From Shinella sp032095155 (GTDB lineage Bacteria; Pseudomonadota; Alphaproteobacteria; Rhizobiales; Rhizobiaceae): a stretch of 64,000 nt of DNA. Under the pieces are notes generated by a model. That model saw only the letters and a list, made by a program, of their open reading frames with translations. It made no database searches and was not told where the DNA came from. Both the position numbers and the translations under genes were made by a program. The number at the start of each line of letters is the position of its first letter. The stretch's first letter is position 1. The stretch is taken from NCBI RefSeq assembly GCF_049199905.1, contig NZ_JBLZPK010000060.1, forward strand, positions 248,001 through 312,000. Reading direction: 5' to 3'. Shown here one piece after another: positions 27,079 through 36,234 of the stretch.

Positions 27079-28490
27079 CAGCTCAGCACCGTCTGGATCG
27101 TGGTGAATTCCTTGAGACCATCGACACCGAACTCGACGCCGATGCCGGACTGCTTGACACCACCGAAGGGCGCGTTCGGCTGGATGGCACCGTGTTTGTT
27201 GATCCAGACCGAGCCGCATTCGAGCTGGAGTGCGACGGCGCGCGCCTTGTCCGGATCGCCAGACCAGACCGAACCGCCGAGGCCGGCGGGGTTGTCGTTG
27301 GCGCGCCGGATCACCTCGTCGAGATCGCTGTAGCGGATGATCGGCAGGACGGGGCCGAACTGCTCCTCGTCCACCAGCCGCACGCCATTGTCGACGTCGG
27401 CAACCAGCGTGATCGGGTAGAAATAGCCTTCGCCCGCTGGCGCTTCGCCGCCGATGAGGATGCGGCCGCCCTTCGCCTTGGCGTCCGCGACCAGCTCGCG
27501 CACCTTGTCGAACTGCATGGCATTCTGGACGGGGCCGAGAATGCTCTTCTCGTCGAGGCCGTCGCCGACGGGAATGTTCGCCGCATAGTCAGCAAGCCGC
27601 TGGCAGACGTCGTCATAGAGGCTGTCATGCACGTAGAGCCGCTTCAGCGCCGCGCAAGTCTGGCCGTTGTTGATGAAGGCGCCCCAGAACAGGCCCTCTG
27701 CGATCCGCGCCGGATCGGCATCGGGCAACACGATGCCGGCATCGTTGCCGCCGAGTTCCAGCGTCAGGCGCTTCAGGGTGGCGACGGCCGAGGCCATGAT
27801 CTTCTTGCCCGTCTCGGTTGAGCCGGTGAAGGTCATCTTGGCGATGCCGGGATGAGCCGACAAAGCGGCACCGATGGCATTCTCGCCGGTCACGACATTG
27901 ACGACACCCGGCGGCAGGACCTCGTTGATGATCTCGACCAGACGGATGGTGGAGAGCGGCGTCAGCGGCGACGGCTTGATGACGACGGTGTTGCCGGCGC
28001 GCACGGCGGGGATGATGTGCCAGCAGGCAATCATGACTGGCCAGTTCCACGGCGTGATCGACCCCGTGACGCCGACCGGCTTGCGGTGGATTTCGACACG
28101 GCCTTCATTGTCGTCCTGCACCAGTTCGACAGGCAGGCTGAGTTCGGCGGTGTGGCGCGTCCAGGCGAGCGCGCCGCCCAGTTCGAAGCGCGAGCCAAGG
28201 CCGTTGAGCGGCTTGCCCTGCTCCAGCGTCAGCAGGCGGGCGACCTCCTCGGCCTGCTCGCCGAGCTTTTCCGCGATGGTGCGGCAGGCGTTGGCGCGCA
28301 GCGCGTCATCCGTCTTCGACCAGGTCTCGAAGGCGGCGGCGGCAGCGGCCACTGCGCGGTCCAGATCGGCCTCGCTTGCCAGCGGCATCAGCCCGACGAC
28401 GTCACCGGTCGACGGATTACGCACTTCGGCGTGGTGGGGCGTGGCGACGCGTTCGCCGCCGATGAGCAGCGTGTACTGCTTCAAAGTCAT
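27078..28490 (-). CDS. NAD(P)-dependent aldehyde dehydrogenase
   Basis: A 470-residue ALDH with catalytic Cys in NNGQTCAALKRLYVH, Glu in LTLELGGNDAGIV and cofactor region SITPWNWPVMIACWHIIPAVRAGNTVVIKP. It is coupled to the GMC alcohol oxidoreductase by a one-base overlap, and a FeaR-like regulator lies 90 bases upstream. In E. coli, FeaR controls FeaB, phenylacetaldehyde dehydrogenase. An (aryl)acetaldehyde dehydrogenase role feeding 4-hydroxyphenylacetate is the favoured, unproven reading. A ribosome site GGGAGGACATG fits ATG 28490. Confidence 0.9.
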   Translation of the reverse strand: MTLKQYTLLIGGERVATPHHAEVRNPSTGDVVGLMPLASEADLDRAVAAAAAAFETWSKTDDALRANACRTIAEKLGEQAEEVARLLTLEQGKPLNGLGSRFELGGALAWTRHTAELSLPVELVQDDNEGRVEIHRKPVGVTGSITPWNWPVMIACWHIIPAVRAGNTVVIKPSPLTPLSTIRLVEIINEVLPPGVVNVVTGENAIGAALSAHPGIAKMTFTGSTETGKKIMASAVATLKRLTLELGGNDAGIVLPDADPARIAEGLFWGAFINNGQTCAALKRLYVHDSLYDDVCQRLADYAANIPVGDGLDEKSILGPVQNAMQFDKVRELVADAKAKGGRILIGGEAPAGEGYFYPITLVADVDNGVRLVDEEQFGPVLPIIRYSDLDEVIRRANDNPAGLGGSVWSGDPDKARAVALQLECGSVWINKHGAIQPNAPFGGVKQSGIGVEFGVDGLKEFTTIQTVLS

Positions 28491-28582
28491 GTCCTCCCTT
28501 GACTGTCGGGAGGAGTATCGCCGCGCGGCTTACAGCCGTCTTGGGGAGAAGCGCGCGCCGGCTTGGACCGGAGCGCAGATGG

Positions 28583-29551
28583 TCAGCGTTCCGCGCCCTT
28601 CAGGAGGTCCGTCGGCGCGCAGTCGAACAGTTCCTTGAAGCTGCGGTTGAAATAGGAAATGTCGTTGAAGCCAGCGGAATAGGCCACCTCGGCGATAGTG
28701 CCGCCGGATTTCTGCTCTTTCAGCTGCTCGATCTTTTCCTTGGCGAGCCGCAGCCGCTTGTCGCGGATGATGGTGGTGCAGGTGACCCCCATGCCCTGGA
28801 AATCCTGCTGCAGGGTGCGGATCGAGATGCCCAGCCTCGTTGCCAGCCAGCGGGCGGAGAGGTCGTTTTCCGTCAGATGCCGGTCGATCAGCATGTCGAC
28901 CATCTGCAGGCGCTTGCTGGCGCTGTCATGCAACGCATGCAGCGGCTCCGTCTCGCGGCTGGAATGAAAGGCCTGTCGCGTCGCCGTGAACATCAGCTGG
29001 CGCAGATGCGGCGAGGCGGAATCCGATTCCGCCGTCGTCATGATCTTGGCGATCAACGCATGCAGCATCTGCGCCATCGGATCATAGGCGAAAAGCTTGC
29101 GCGCCACGTCGAAATGAATGCGGCTGTCGGAATACATCATCTGGCGCGGCAGATGCAGCGAGATGTGGTTGGAGAAATGCCCGCCGAAATGAAAGGTCGT
29201 CGGACGCGTGGAATCGACAAGGATGCATTCGCCGACATCGAGCACGTTCTGCCGGTCGCCATGCTCCAGCCCGCAGCTACCCTCAATCTGCACGATGAGG
29301 AAGAGGTGCTCATTCGGGTCACGGCGGATATCGTCCCAGCCGCGCCGCACATATTCGAGATCGTTGGAGACATGGGCGAATTCCATGCCGCAGACATCGA
29401 TGCGCCGGGCCGCGCCCAGCACGTCGTCGCCGCGCTCCATGGTCTTCGGATTGAAATTGCCGCAGATCGAGCGCAGATCGTCGGCCCATTGATCGTAGGA
29501 TACCGGCGCCCAGGCCTCCGGCACGAGGGTCTTGTGCTGAACGAGATCCAA
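28583..29551 (-). CDS. AraC-family regulator, FeaR-like
   Basis: A 322-residue regulator. The N-terminal part (YVRRGWDDIRRDPNEHLFLIVQIEGSCGLEHGDRQNVLDVGECILVDSTRPTTFHFGG) is the AraC-binding-like domain of FeaR, and the C terminus is a helix-turn-helix pair (LSARWLATRLGISIRTLQQDFQGMGVT, IAEVAYSAGFNDISYFNRSFKELFDCAPTDL). The start is probably TTG 29551, with GGGAGG 5 bases before it, giving LDLVQHKTL; the ATG 29647 frame start has no such site and lies in the promoter. Adjacent to the aldehyde dehydrogenase gene and on the same strand, it may regulate that gene and the ABC importer. Confidence 0.85.
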   Translation of the reverse strand: MDLVQHKTLVPEAWAPVSYDQWADDLRSICGNFNPKTMERGDDVLGAARRIDVCGMEFAHVSNDLEYVRRGWDDIRRDPNEHLFLIVQIEGSCGLEHGDRQNVLDVGECILVDSTRPTTFHFGGHFSNHISLHLPRQMMYSDSRIHFDVARKLFAYDPMAQMLHALIAKIMTTAESDSASPHLRQLMFTATRQAFHSSRETEPLHALHDSASKRLQMVDMLIDRHLTENDLSARWLATRLGISIRTLQQDFQGMGVTCTTIIRDKRLRLAKEKIEQLKEQKSGGTIAEVAYSAGFNDISYFNRSFKELFDCAPTDLLKGAER

Positions 29552-29659
29552 CTTTGCCTCCCAACAAAGGTCGGTCGCGCCGCACGGATAGCGCGGAACG
29601 GGACGGCAAGGATGCGCCGCCCTGGCCGCCGAGTCAATGTGATTCACCTGTTAAGCAAA

Positions 29660-30361
29660 TCAGGCCGCGGCATCGCCGAGATAGAGCCGGTGCAGATGCG
29701 CGGGGTCCTTCGCCAGCGCCGTGCAGTCGCCATCGTAGACGATCTGGCCGCGGCGCAGCACATAGGCCCGGTTGCCGATGGCCAGCGCAAGGGCCGCAAA
29801 CTGCTCCACCAGCACCACCGCCATGCCGTCGTCGGCGAGCTGCCGCACCGCCCGCATCAGGCGGCTGACGATGACGGGCGCAAGGCCAGACGACATCTCG
29901 TCGATGAGGATGACACGCGGCCGGTTGACGATGGAGCGGGCGATGACGACCATCTGCTGCTCGCCGCCCGACAGCATGCCCGCCTCGACATTCCGGCGCT
30001 GGAAAAGCTCCGGAAAGAGGTCATAGGCCTCCTTCAGGTCCGCATCGGGATGCAGCGCCACCTTGAGATTTTCTTCCGTCGTCATGGCCGGGAAGACGGT
30101 GCGGCCCTGCTCGACATGGCTCAGACCCGCCTTGGCGCGGGCACCGGGGCGCAGCTTGGCGAGCTCCATCCCGTCGAGATTGATGAAGCCCGAACGGACC
30201 GGGATGATGCCGGAGAGGCTTTCGAGAAAGGTCGTCTTGCCGGCACCGTTGGAGCCGAGCAGCACGCTGATCTCGCCGCCCTTGGCTTCTAGATCCACAC
30301 CGCGGATGACGGGAATGCCGGACCGATCGACCTGCAACGCACCGATGGAAAACGTGGTCAC
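29660..30361 (-). CDS. LIV-type ABC importer ATPase (LivF-like), second system
   Basis: A 233-residue ATPase with Walker A GSNGAGKTT, signature LSGGEQQMVVIARSIV and Walker B VILIDEMSSGLAP. The start is GTG 30361, overlapping the stop of the fused permease/ATPase gene by 2 bases. It is the last gene of a second leftward importer operon (binding protein 33220-34392, LivH-like, LivM-LivG fusion, this ATPase), distinct from the one at 20.8-25.4 kb. Confidence 0.92.
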   Translation of the reverse strand: MTTFSIGALQVDRSGIPVIRGVDLEAKGGEISVLLGSNGAGKTTFLESLSGIIPVRSGFINLDGMELAKLRPGARAKAGLSHVEQGRTVFPAMTTEENLKVALHPDADLKEAYDLFPELFQRRNVEAGMLSGGEQQMVVIARSIVNRPRVILIDEMSSGLAPVIVSRLMRAVRQLADDGMAVVLVEQFAALALAIGNRAYVLRRGQIVYDGDCTALAKDPAHLHRLYLGDAAA

Positions 30362-32070
30362 TCTGCGGCCTCCTCGAATTCGACACCCATATAGGCCTTC
30401 TGCACCACGGGCATGTCCAGCACTGCTGCGGGGGCACCCGAGGCGATTACGCGTCCGAAATCGAACACGGTGATCACCGAGCAGGCCCGCCGCACGAGAT
30501 CCATGTCGTGCTCGATGAGGAGCACCGCGCTGCCAAAGGTCTCGGGGATAGCGGCGATGCGCGCTCCCAGTTTCAGCGCCTCGTCATAGGAGACGCCGGC
30601 GGCCGGTTCGTCGAGTAGGATGACAGGCGCGCGGGAAGCAACCGCGCCCGCGACGTCGAGCAGACGGCGCGTGCCGACATCGACGGTGGAGATCGGCGTT
30701 GCCGGGCCGGGGCAGCCGAACCAGGCGAGCAGGCTTTCCAGCTCGCTTTCGCTGATCGGGCCGGCGGCAAGGCGGATATACTCGCCGACGCGCAGTTCCG
30801 GCGCGATGCGCGTCGTCTGCCAGGTGCGGCGGATGCCGAGCTTGGAACGGGACGTCGCGGAGATTCCTTCGAGCGGCTTGCCGTTCAGCAGGATCGAACC
30901 GTCGTAACGATAGAGGAAGCCGGCGATGGCATCGACCAGCGTCGACTTGCCCGCCCCGTTCGGACCAACGAGGCCGACCACCGTGCCGGCGGGCACCTTG
31001 AGGTTCACCTTGTCGAGCGCCGTGACCGTGCCATAGCGCACGGTGAGATCGCGCACTTCCAGTGCAATGCCGGCGGGATGGCGGGTCTTGTCCGGCAGGC
31101 TGCCGGCTGCGGTCGCCGCTTCCACGGCGCGCTTCGGGCGCAGCTTGCGGGCAAGCCGCATCCAGGTCTCGGCGATCGTCTCGCTGGTTGAAAGCGCCTG
31201 CACGGCACCGAGCGCAAAGAAGACGTTGCCGACATCCTGCGGCAGGTTGAGCCGGCGCAGCAGCTCCGGGAACAGCACGATCATCATGCCGCCCGCAATA
31301 GCGCCGAGCGCGAAATGCGCGCCGGCCATGGTGGCGACGGCAAACAGCGCGAGCGACTGCATCATCGAGAAGTTTTCGGAGACCAGCGTGCCGAGATAAC
31401 CGGCAAGCAGACCACCGGAAATGCCCGAAATGAAGGCGCTGATGGCGAAGGCACTGAGCTTTGCGCGCGGAATGCTGATGCCGTTGGCGGCAGCGGCACG
31501 CTCGGAATGGCGCACGGCAAGCCAGGCGGCGCCAAGACGCGAGCGGCTGACGAATTCCAGAACCACGGCGATGACGCCATAGGTCATGAGCACGAAGAGG
31601 AAATAGCCCTTGTCGCTGTCGAAAGCCTCTGGGCGGACAACCTGGGTAAAGGTCGTCTGACCAGGAAAGGTGATGGTGGCGAGCACCGTATCGAAGGCCG
31701 CCGCGAAACCGAGGGTGACGATGGCGAGGTTGATGCCGCGCAGGCGCAGTGCCGGAAGGCCGATGGCGATGCCGACGGGCACGGCGGCAAGCCCGCCGAT
31801 CAGCATCCAGACGGCAAGCCCGCCCGGTGCGCCGATAAGGTTCAGATAGCCCGTCACCCAGGCGCCGACGCCGGCAAAGGACATCTGGCAGAGCGAGATC
31901 ATGCCGGTGCGGCCGGTGACGAGACCGAGGCTTTGCAGCGCGATGCCGACGATGAAGACGGCGGTGATGAGGAACACCCAGTACTTCGGCAGCAGGAAGA
32001 AGATGAGGGCGCCGAGAACGGCGAGCGACAGGGCCGTGGTAGTGGCGGCGCGGAAACTAGCGTGCTTCAT
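30358..32070 (-). CDS. Fused LIV-type permease (LivM) and ATPase (LivG)
   Basis: One 570-residue polypeptide joins two subunits that are separate in the first importer. Residues 1-310 are a LivM-type permease (TGRTGMISLCQMSFAGVGAWVTGYL, LRLRGINLAIVTLGFAAAFD, AFAISAFISGISGGLLAGYLG). A linker of about 40 residues rich in Arg, Lys and Ala leads to a LivG ATPase (about 340-570) with Walker A GPNGAGKST and Walker B VILLDEPAAGVS; the signature region reads TVDVGTRRLLDVAGAV. ATG 32070 (MKHASFRAATT) is used; the in-frame ATG 32118 lies inside the LivH-like gene. The fusion fixes a one-to-one ratio of the two parts. Confidence 0.9.
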   Translation of the reverse strand: MKHASFRAATTTALSLAVLGALIFFLLPKYWVFLITAVFIVGIALQSLGLVTGRTGMISLCQMSFAGVGAWVTGYLNLIGAPGGLAVWMLIGGLAAVPVGIAIGLPALRLRGINLAIVTLGFAAAFDTVLATITFPGQTTFTQVVRPEAFDSDKGYFLFVLMTYGVIAVVLEFVSRSRLGAAWLAVRHSERAAAANGISIPRAKLSAFAISAFISGISGGLLAGYLGTLVSENFSMMQSLALFAVATMAGAHFALGAIAGGMMIVLFPELLRRLNLPQDVGNVFFALGAVQALSTSETIAETWMRLARKLRPKRAVEAATAAGSLPDKTRHPAGIALEVRDLTVRYGTVTALDKVNLKVPAGTVVGLVGPNGAGKSTLVDAIAGFLYRYDGSILLNGKPLEGISATSRSKLGIRRTWQTTRIAPELRVGEYIRLAAGPISESELESLLAWFGCPGPATPISTVDVGTRRLLDVAGAVASRAPVILLDEPAAGVSYDEALKLGARIAAIPETFGSAVLLIEHDMDLVRRACSVITVFDFGRVIASGAPAAVLDMPVVQKAYMGVEFEEAAE

Positions 32071-32926
32071 CCCAGCGGGCTCCTCTTTGCGACCAGAGCA
32101 GGACGGCAAGAATGACAAGGAACGGCACGGCGCCGCGATACTGGCTGAGCGGCCCGATGGCGCTGACGCTGCCTTCGATGAGGCCGATCATCACACCGCC
32201 GATCAGGGCGGCGCGAAAACTGGAGAAGGCGCCGATGAGCGCGGCGGCCAGCGCCGGCACGACGAGCAGGCTGAGCGAAGCAAAGTCCGGCGAACGCAGC
32301 GGCGCGATGATCATCAGCGCAAAGGCCGTGACACCGCCGGTGACGGCCCAGACACCGAGCGCCAGCAGGCGCACGCGAATGCCGATCAGCTCGGCGGCCA
32401 TGGGCCGCTGCGAAAGCGCGCGCAATTGCAGCCCGGTGCGGGTGCGGGCGAGGAACTGCTCGGTCAAAAGGGTGAAGGCGACGGAGAGCGCGAGCGTCGT
32501 GACGGCGGCCCAGGTGACTTCCACGCCGGCCAGCCGGAAGGCGGAACCGGGAATGATCTCGGGGAAATAATGCGGATGCTGGCCGCCGGTGAGACGCAGG
32601 CCGACGGCGATGATGCCGACGAGCAGCGCCGCCGTCACGGCCGCCTTGGTCGAGGCATTGCTGCCGGCAAACCATGTGGTCATGACGAGGCCGATCGCAA
32701 GGCCGGCAAGCGCGCCCGCGGCAATGCCGAGAAACACGGCCGGGAGCAAGGGCATGCCCAGCTCGAACAGCGCGACCATGGCGAAAGTGCCCGCGGCGCC
32801 GATGGCGGCACCGGTGAAATTCACCACGGCAACGAGCCGGTAGGTGAAGATGGCGCAGACGCCGAGGATGGCATAGGCCCCGCCGGCCGATAGCCCGGCA
32901 ACGGCGGCAGTGAACAATGAATCCAT
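32057..32926 (-). CDS. LIV-type ABC importer permease (LivH-like), second system
   Basis: A 289-residue permease beginning MDSLFTAAVAGLSAGGAYAILGVCAIFTYRLVAVVNFTGAAIGAAGTF, the LivH pattern, with GLQLRALSQRPMAAELIGIRVRLLALGVWAVTGGVTAF as the EAA-type cytoplasmic loop. It overlaps the permease/ATPase fusion by 14 bases. Upstream, a 293-bp stretch with a palindromic repeat separates it from the binding-protein gene of the same strand. Confidence 0.9.
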   Translation of the reverse strand: MDSLFTAAVAGLSAGGAYAILGVCAIFTYRLVAVVNFTGAAIGAAGTFAMVALFELGMPLLPAVFLGIAAGALAGLAIGLVMTTWFAGSNASTKAAVTAALLVGIIAVGLRLTGGQHPHYFPEIIPGSAFRLAGVEVTWAAVTTLALSVAFTLLTEQFLARTRTGLQLRALSQRPMAAELIGIRVRLLALGVWAVTGGVTAFALMIIAPLRSPDFASLSLLVVPALAAALIGAFSSFRAALIGGVMIGLIEGSVSAIGPLSQYRGAVPFLVILAVLLWSQRGARWDEAR

Positions 32927-33054
32927 TCCGGAACTCCGGGTCGATGCGCGCGGCGCACCGCGTCAGTCACTCATGGTCTGCGGCCCCATGCATGGGATCC
33001 GTCAGTTTATCATGCGGGAGCCATTCCAGACCTCGCGGTAGAGACGAAATGGCT

Positions 33055-33195
33055 CTCCAGCCCCCTTCTCCCCCGTGGGGAGGAGGTCGCGGCAGCGGGA
33101 TGAGGGGGTGGTGCAGACCTTAAAGGCCGAGCAATCCCCCTCATCCGACCCTTCGGGCCACCTTCTCCCCACGGGGAGAAGGGAGAGGTGGCAAC
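33055..33195. repeat. RIME-like intergenic palindromic repeat
   Basis: Two long imperfectly complementary arms face each other. The left (33063-33110) contains CTTCTCCCCCGTGGGGAGGA and GCGGGATGAGGGGG; the right (33136-33184) contains CCCCCTCATCCGACCC and CCTTCTCCCCACGGGGAGAA. Each arm carries its own small hairpin around CCCCRYGGGG. This is the make-up of the rhizobial intergenic mosaic elements. It lies between the binding-protein gene and its permeases. The rest of 32927-33219 shows no coding potential. Confidence 0.7.
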
Positions 33196-33219
33196 GGCCT
33201 GCCCTCTGCCCTCAGCACC

Positions 33220-34392
33220 TCACTCCGCCGCAGGCAGAACGAACCAGTCCTTGGTCTTCACCGTCCACTTGCCATCAACGAGCTGCATGATCTTGGTGGC
33301 CTGCATCGGCGAATGGGTTTTCGCGTCCCCGAAGGAATAGGCGTTGCCGGCGAGCGGATAGGTCAATTCCTTGCCTTCCTTCAGCGCCGCCGTCACCGTC
33401 TCACGCGTGACTTCGCCTTCGATACCGGAGATCGTGTCGATCAGGACCTTCGCCGCCATATAGCCGCCCTGAGAGAAGGCGGTCTTGGCGAGGCCGGCCG
33501 TCTCCATGGTCTTGGCCCAGTCGGCATTGGCCTCGGTTGCTTCCGTATAGGGCTCCCATTCGGTGCCGACATAGATCGGCTGCTTGCTGTCGGCGAGCGC
33601 CTTGGAGACGCCTTCCGTGTAGCCGGGGGCCAGGAACAGCCAGTTGATGCCGCTGATCTTCTGCGCATCCGCCGTCTTGATCCACTGCACGACGCCCGGC
33701 TCGACTTGGTTGGTCAGCACCGCGTCGCAGCCGGCATCACGCGCCTTGACGAGATAGGGCGTCAGGTCGCCCTGCAACGGCAGCGTCATGTCGCTGAGCG
33801 TGATCGTGTTGCCGCTGATCTTCTCCCAGCGCGCGACGGCCGCGGCATAGGCTTCCTGCGTGCCCCCGATGATGCTGAAGAAGGTGCAGAGTTTCTTCGC
33901 ACCGAGATCCTTGGTGGCGTATTCGAGCACGGCGGTGGTCAGCGTATAGGGGCCGACATTGACGGGTGCGACGCTCGGCGCGTTGAAGCAGAGCGGATCG
34001 ACGCCGACGCCCTGCACGGCGAGCACGTCGTTGCGGTCATAGGTCGCCGCGTTGACGGCGCAGTCGAGCAGGCTCGCGCCGCCGGCCAGCGCCACGACGC
34101 CCTTGTTGTCGATGAGGTCGCGGGCGGCCTGGGCGGCGACCTGCGGGTCGCCCTTGTCGTCGGCGATGGTGAACTCGACCTTGCAGCCATTGATGCCGCC
34201 GGCATCGTTGAGCTGCTGGAAGACGGCCTGGGTGGCGCGCGGCGCGTCGGAGAAGTCGACGACGCCGGTCACGGTGGAGACGGCACCGATCTGGATCGGG
34301 CCGTTTTCGCAGGTCGGTGCTGCCTGTGCCGAGACGGTGGCCGCCAGGAGGATCGCCGCGGAGGCGAGAAGAAGATTGCGGGTCTTGGTCAT
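33220..34392 (-). CDS. Periplasmic substrate-binding protein of second LIV-type importer
   Basis: A 390-residue binding protein with signal peptide MTKTRNLLLASAAILLAATVSAQA|APTC and the type I binding-protein opening IQIGAVSTVTGVVDFSDAPRATQAVFQQLND. Cys residues near the N terminus, at NGCKVEF and LLDCAVNAA resemble those in the first binding protein at 24189, suggesting related ligands. It lies 33 bases after an amidohydrolase gene on the same strand; hydrolase and importer are thus probably one operon reading 36084 to 29660. Ligand unknown; an amide or N-acyl amine would fit the hydrolase. Confidence 0.92.
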   Translation of the reverse strand: MTKTRNLLLASAAILLAATVSAQAAPTCENGPIQIGAVSTVTGVVDFSDAPRATQAVFQQLNDAGGINGCKVEFTIADDKGDPQVAAQAARDLIDNKGVVALAGGASLLDCAVNAATYDRNDVLAVQGVGVDPLCFNAPSVAPVNVGPYTLTTAVLEYATKDLGAKKLCTFFSIIGGTQEAYAAAVARWEKISGNTITLSDMTLPLQGDLTPYLVKARDAGCDAVLTNQVEPGVVQWIKTADAQKISGINWLFLAPGYTEGVSKALADSKQPIYVGTEWEPYTEATEANADWAKTMETAGLAKTAFSQGGYMAAKVLIDTISGIEGEVTRETVTAALKEGKELTYPLAGNAYSFGDAKTHSPMQATKIMQLVDGKWTVKTKDWFVLPAAE

Positions 34393-34425
34393 GCTGTTCC
34401 CTTTCTTGTTGTTTCCCGAAGAGGC

Positions 34426-36084
34426 CTAGCGCTGATAGACAGCGCGGCCTTCAAAATAGGTGGTGAGGACCTTGGTGGCGGCGATGCGCTTCGCCTCGAC
34501 ATCGAAGAGGCTCTGGTCGAGCACGATAATATCGGCCGACTTGCCGGGCTCGATGGAGCCGGTCTCCTCGCCAAGGCCCATGGCGATGGCGGAGTTCAGC
34601 GTGTAGATGCGGATGGCGGTGGCAAGGTCGATCGCCTGCTCCGGCCAAAGCGAAACGCCCGGGAAAGCGCCGGACGGGTTCTGGCGCGTCACCATGCCCT
34701 CGATGCCGTTCAGCGGATCGGGGATCGGGATGACAGGCCAGTCGGAACCGCCGGCCAGCAGCGCGCCGGTCTTGTGCAGGTCTGCGATCGGCCAGAAGCG
34801 GGTAGCGCGCTCCTCGCCCATCGCTTCCTTGTGACCTTCGAGGAAGGTCGTCGGATACCAGATCATCGGGCAGAGATCGGCCACCACATTCAGCGAGGCG
34901 AAACGCGCGATATCCGTGGGCAGGACATAGCTGGCATGGGCGATGTGGTGCAGCACCCTGGTCGGGCCGTTGAAGTGGCGCACGGCCTCGACGGCATCGA
35001 GCATCTCGGTGACGGCATAGTCGCCGGCGCAATGGATTTTTAGGCCCAGCCCAAGCTTTTCCGACTTGTCGACATATTTGACGAGCTCGGGATAGCTGAC
35101 CAGAACCTCGCCGCGATAGCCGTGCGGATGCGCCGCGTCATCGATATAGGCATCGTGGAAGGCGCCGGTGCGCGCGCCCGGCACGCCGTCGAGGAAAATC
35201 TTCGTGTAGTTGGGATGGACATGCCGCGAGCGATAGTCGTCGCGTAGCGCCAGCAGTTCGTCACCCGAGAGCCCGAACATGAAGGACGGCTCGATCAGCG
35301 GCAGGGAGGTCACGGCCCAGGCCGTCAGGTCGCCCTTGTCATCGAGACCCTTCAGCGCCTTGAGGATAGAGAGAACCGAAGCGGCATCCTGGAAGGCGGT
35401 GACCCCGTAGGAATTGACGATCTCGACGGCGCGGGCGACGGCCGCTTCGCCCATTTCCTCGGTGAAATGATCGGCGGCAACGCGCTCGACGATGCCAGCG
35501 GCGGATTCGATGAGAAGGCCGGTCAGCCTGCCGGTCACCGGATCACGGCCGAAGGCACCGGCCGGCGGGTCGGGCTGGTTGTCGGAAATGCCGGAGAGGC
35601 GCATCGCCTCGCTGTTGACCCAGCGGTTGTGCATGGTCTCGTCGCGCAGCAGCAGGGGATGGCCGAGGCCTGCGGCATCGAGCTTCGCAAGGGCCGCTTC
35701 CGAGTTGAGCGCGCTGATCATGTCGGCGCCCCACTGGTTGGCGACGATCCACTGGCCAGGCAAGGCGGCCTCCGCCTGCGCCGTCACATGGGCGCAGATC
35801 GCCTCGACGGAGGCGCCAGCGGGAAGCTGCGTCTCGAAGAGATCGGCCTGGCCGCCCATCATGATGTGGTTGTGAATATCGACGAAGCCCGGCATCGCCA
35901 TACGGCCGGCAAGATCGACCACCTCGGTCGCCGCACCGCGATAGGCGTCGATCTCGGCGGCGCTGCCGACGGCGAGGATGCGCCCATTGGCAATGGCGAC
36001 GGCTTCCGCCCAGGAATTGGCAGCATCGACCGTATAGATGCGGCCACGGGTCAGGATGAGGTCAGCGTGCGACGTCCCAGTCAT
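34426..36084 (-). CDS. Amidohydrolase, YtcJ-like
   Basis: A 552-residue metal-dependent hydrolase of the YtcJ/AmiF group. The N-terminal beta-sandwich (DLILTRGRIYTVDAANSWAEAVAIANGRILAVG) leads into the HxH metal motif MPGFVDIHNHIMMGGQ; further ligands are expected in LKIHCAGDYAV and HHIAHASYV, and the Asp in LLAGGSDWPV. The C-terminal strand region ends TGSIEPGKSADIIVLDQSLFDVE. It is the first gene of a leftward operon with the second LIV importer. Two conserved promoter elements lie upstream, at 36104-36120 and 36168-36185. Likely acts on an imported amide or N-acyl compound, but this group's substrates are poorly known. Confidence 0.88.
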   Translation of the reverse strand: MTGTSHADLILTRGRIYTVDAANSWAEAVAIANGRILAVGSAAEIDAYRGAATEVVDLAGRMAMPGFVDIHNHIMMGGQADLFETQLPAGASVEAICAHVTAQAEAALPGQWIVANQWGADMISALNSEAALAKLDAAGLGHPLLLRDETMHNRWVNSEAMRLSGISDNQPDPPAGAFGRDPVTGRLTGLLIESAAGIVERVAADHFTEEMGEAAVARAVEIVNSYGVTAFQDAASVLSILKALKGLDDKGDLTAWAVTSLPLIEPSFMFGLSGDELLALRDDYRSRHVHPNYTKIFLDGVPGARTGAFHDAYIDDAAHPHGYRGEVLVSYPELVKYVDKSEKLGLGLKIHCAGDYAVTEMLDAVEAVRHFNGPTRVLHHIAHASYVLPTDIARFASLNVVADLCPMIWYPTTFLEGHKEAMGEERATRFWPIADLHKTGALLAGGSDWPVIPIPDPLNGIEGMVTRQNPSGAFPGVSLWPEQAIDLATAIRIYTLNSAIAMGLGEETGSIEPGKSADIIVLDQSLFDVEAKRIAATKVLTTYFEGRAVYQR

Positions 36085-36103
36085 GATAGCGATGTTCCCT
36101 TGT

Positions 36104-36120
36104 GGTTCATTATTCGAACC
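36104..36120. promoter_or_regulatory. IclR-type operator candidate ahead of the amidohydrolase operon
   Basis: GGTTCATTATTCGAACC: 5-bp inverted arms GGTTC/GAACC around 7 bases, 20 bases upstream of ATG 36084. It differs in one base from the element at 39370-39386 ahead of the APC operon. The dyad resembles the GTTC-N-GAAC type sites of IclR regulators, and an IclR gene lies at 39551. Confidence 0.7.
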
Positions 36121-36167
36121 TACTATTCAACAGGAGAGTGCCGCAGTCGGAGGCGGCTGTCAACATA

Positions 36168-36185
36168 GTTCACACGTTAAATATA
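36168..36185. promoter_or_regulatory. Second conserved promoter element (palindrome-like)
   Basis: TAGTTCACACGTTAAATA matches the hpaF palindrome at 12168 in 15 of 18 positions. TGTCAA (TTGACA on the minus strand) ends 4 bases before it, at 36159-36164, so on the minus strand the element lies just upstream of a -35 hexamer. Probable binding site of a dimeric regulator not encoded in this window. Confidence 0.6.
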
Positions 36186-36234
36186 TTGACCGGATGGACA
36201 AGGATTCCGACGACATGCCGCCGCCCCACAACAG

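Noticed and set aside
28499..30292. 597-codon plus-strand frame across the FeaR-like gene and the ABC ATPase
   Set aside because: It spans two real minus-strand genes and their promoter and has no domain signature.
33055..33195. CRISPR array or transposon end
   Set aside because: There is one pair of inverted arms, no regularly spaced direct repeats and no transposase; an intergenic mosaic palindrome explains it.
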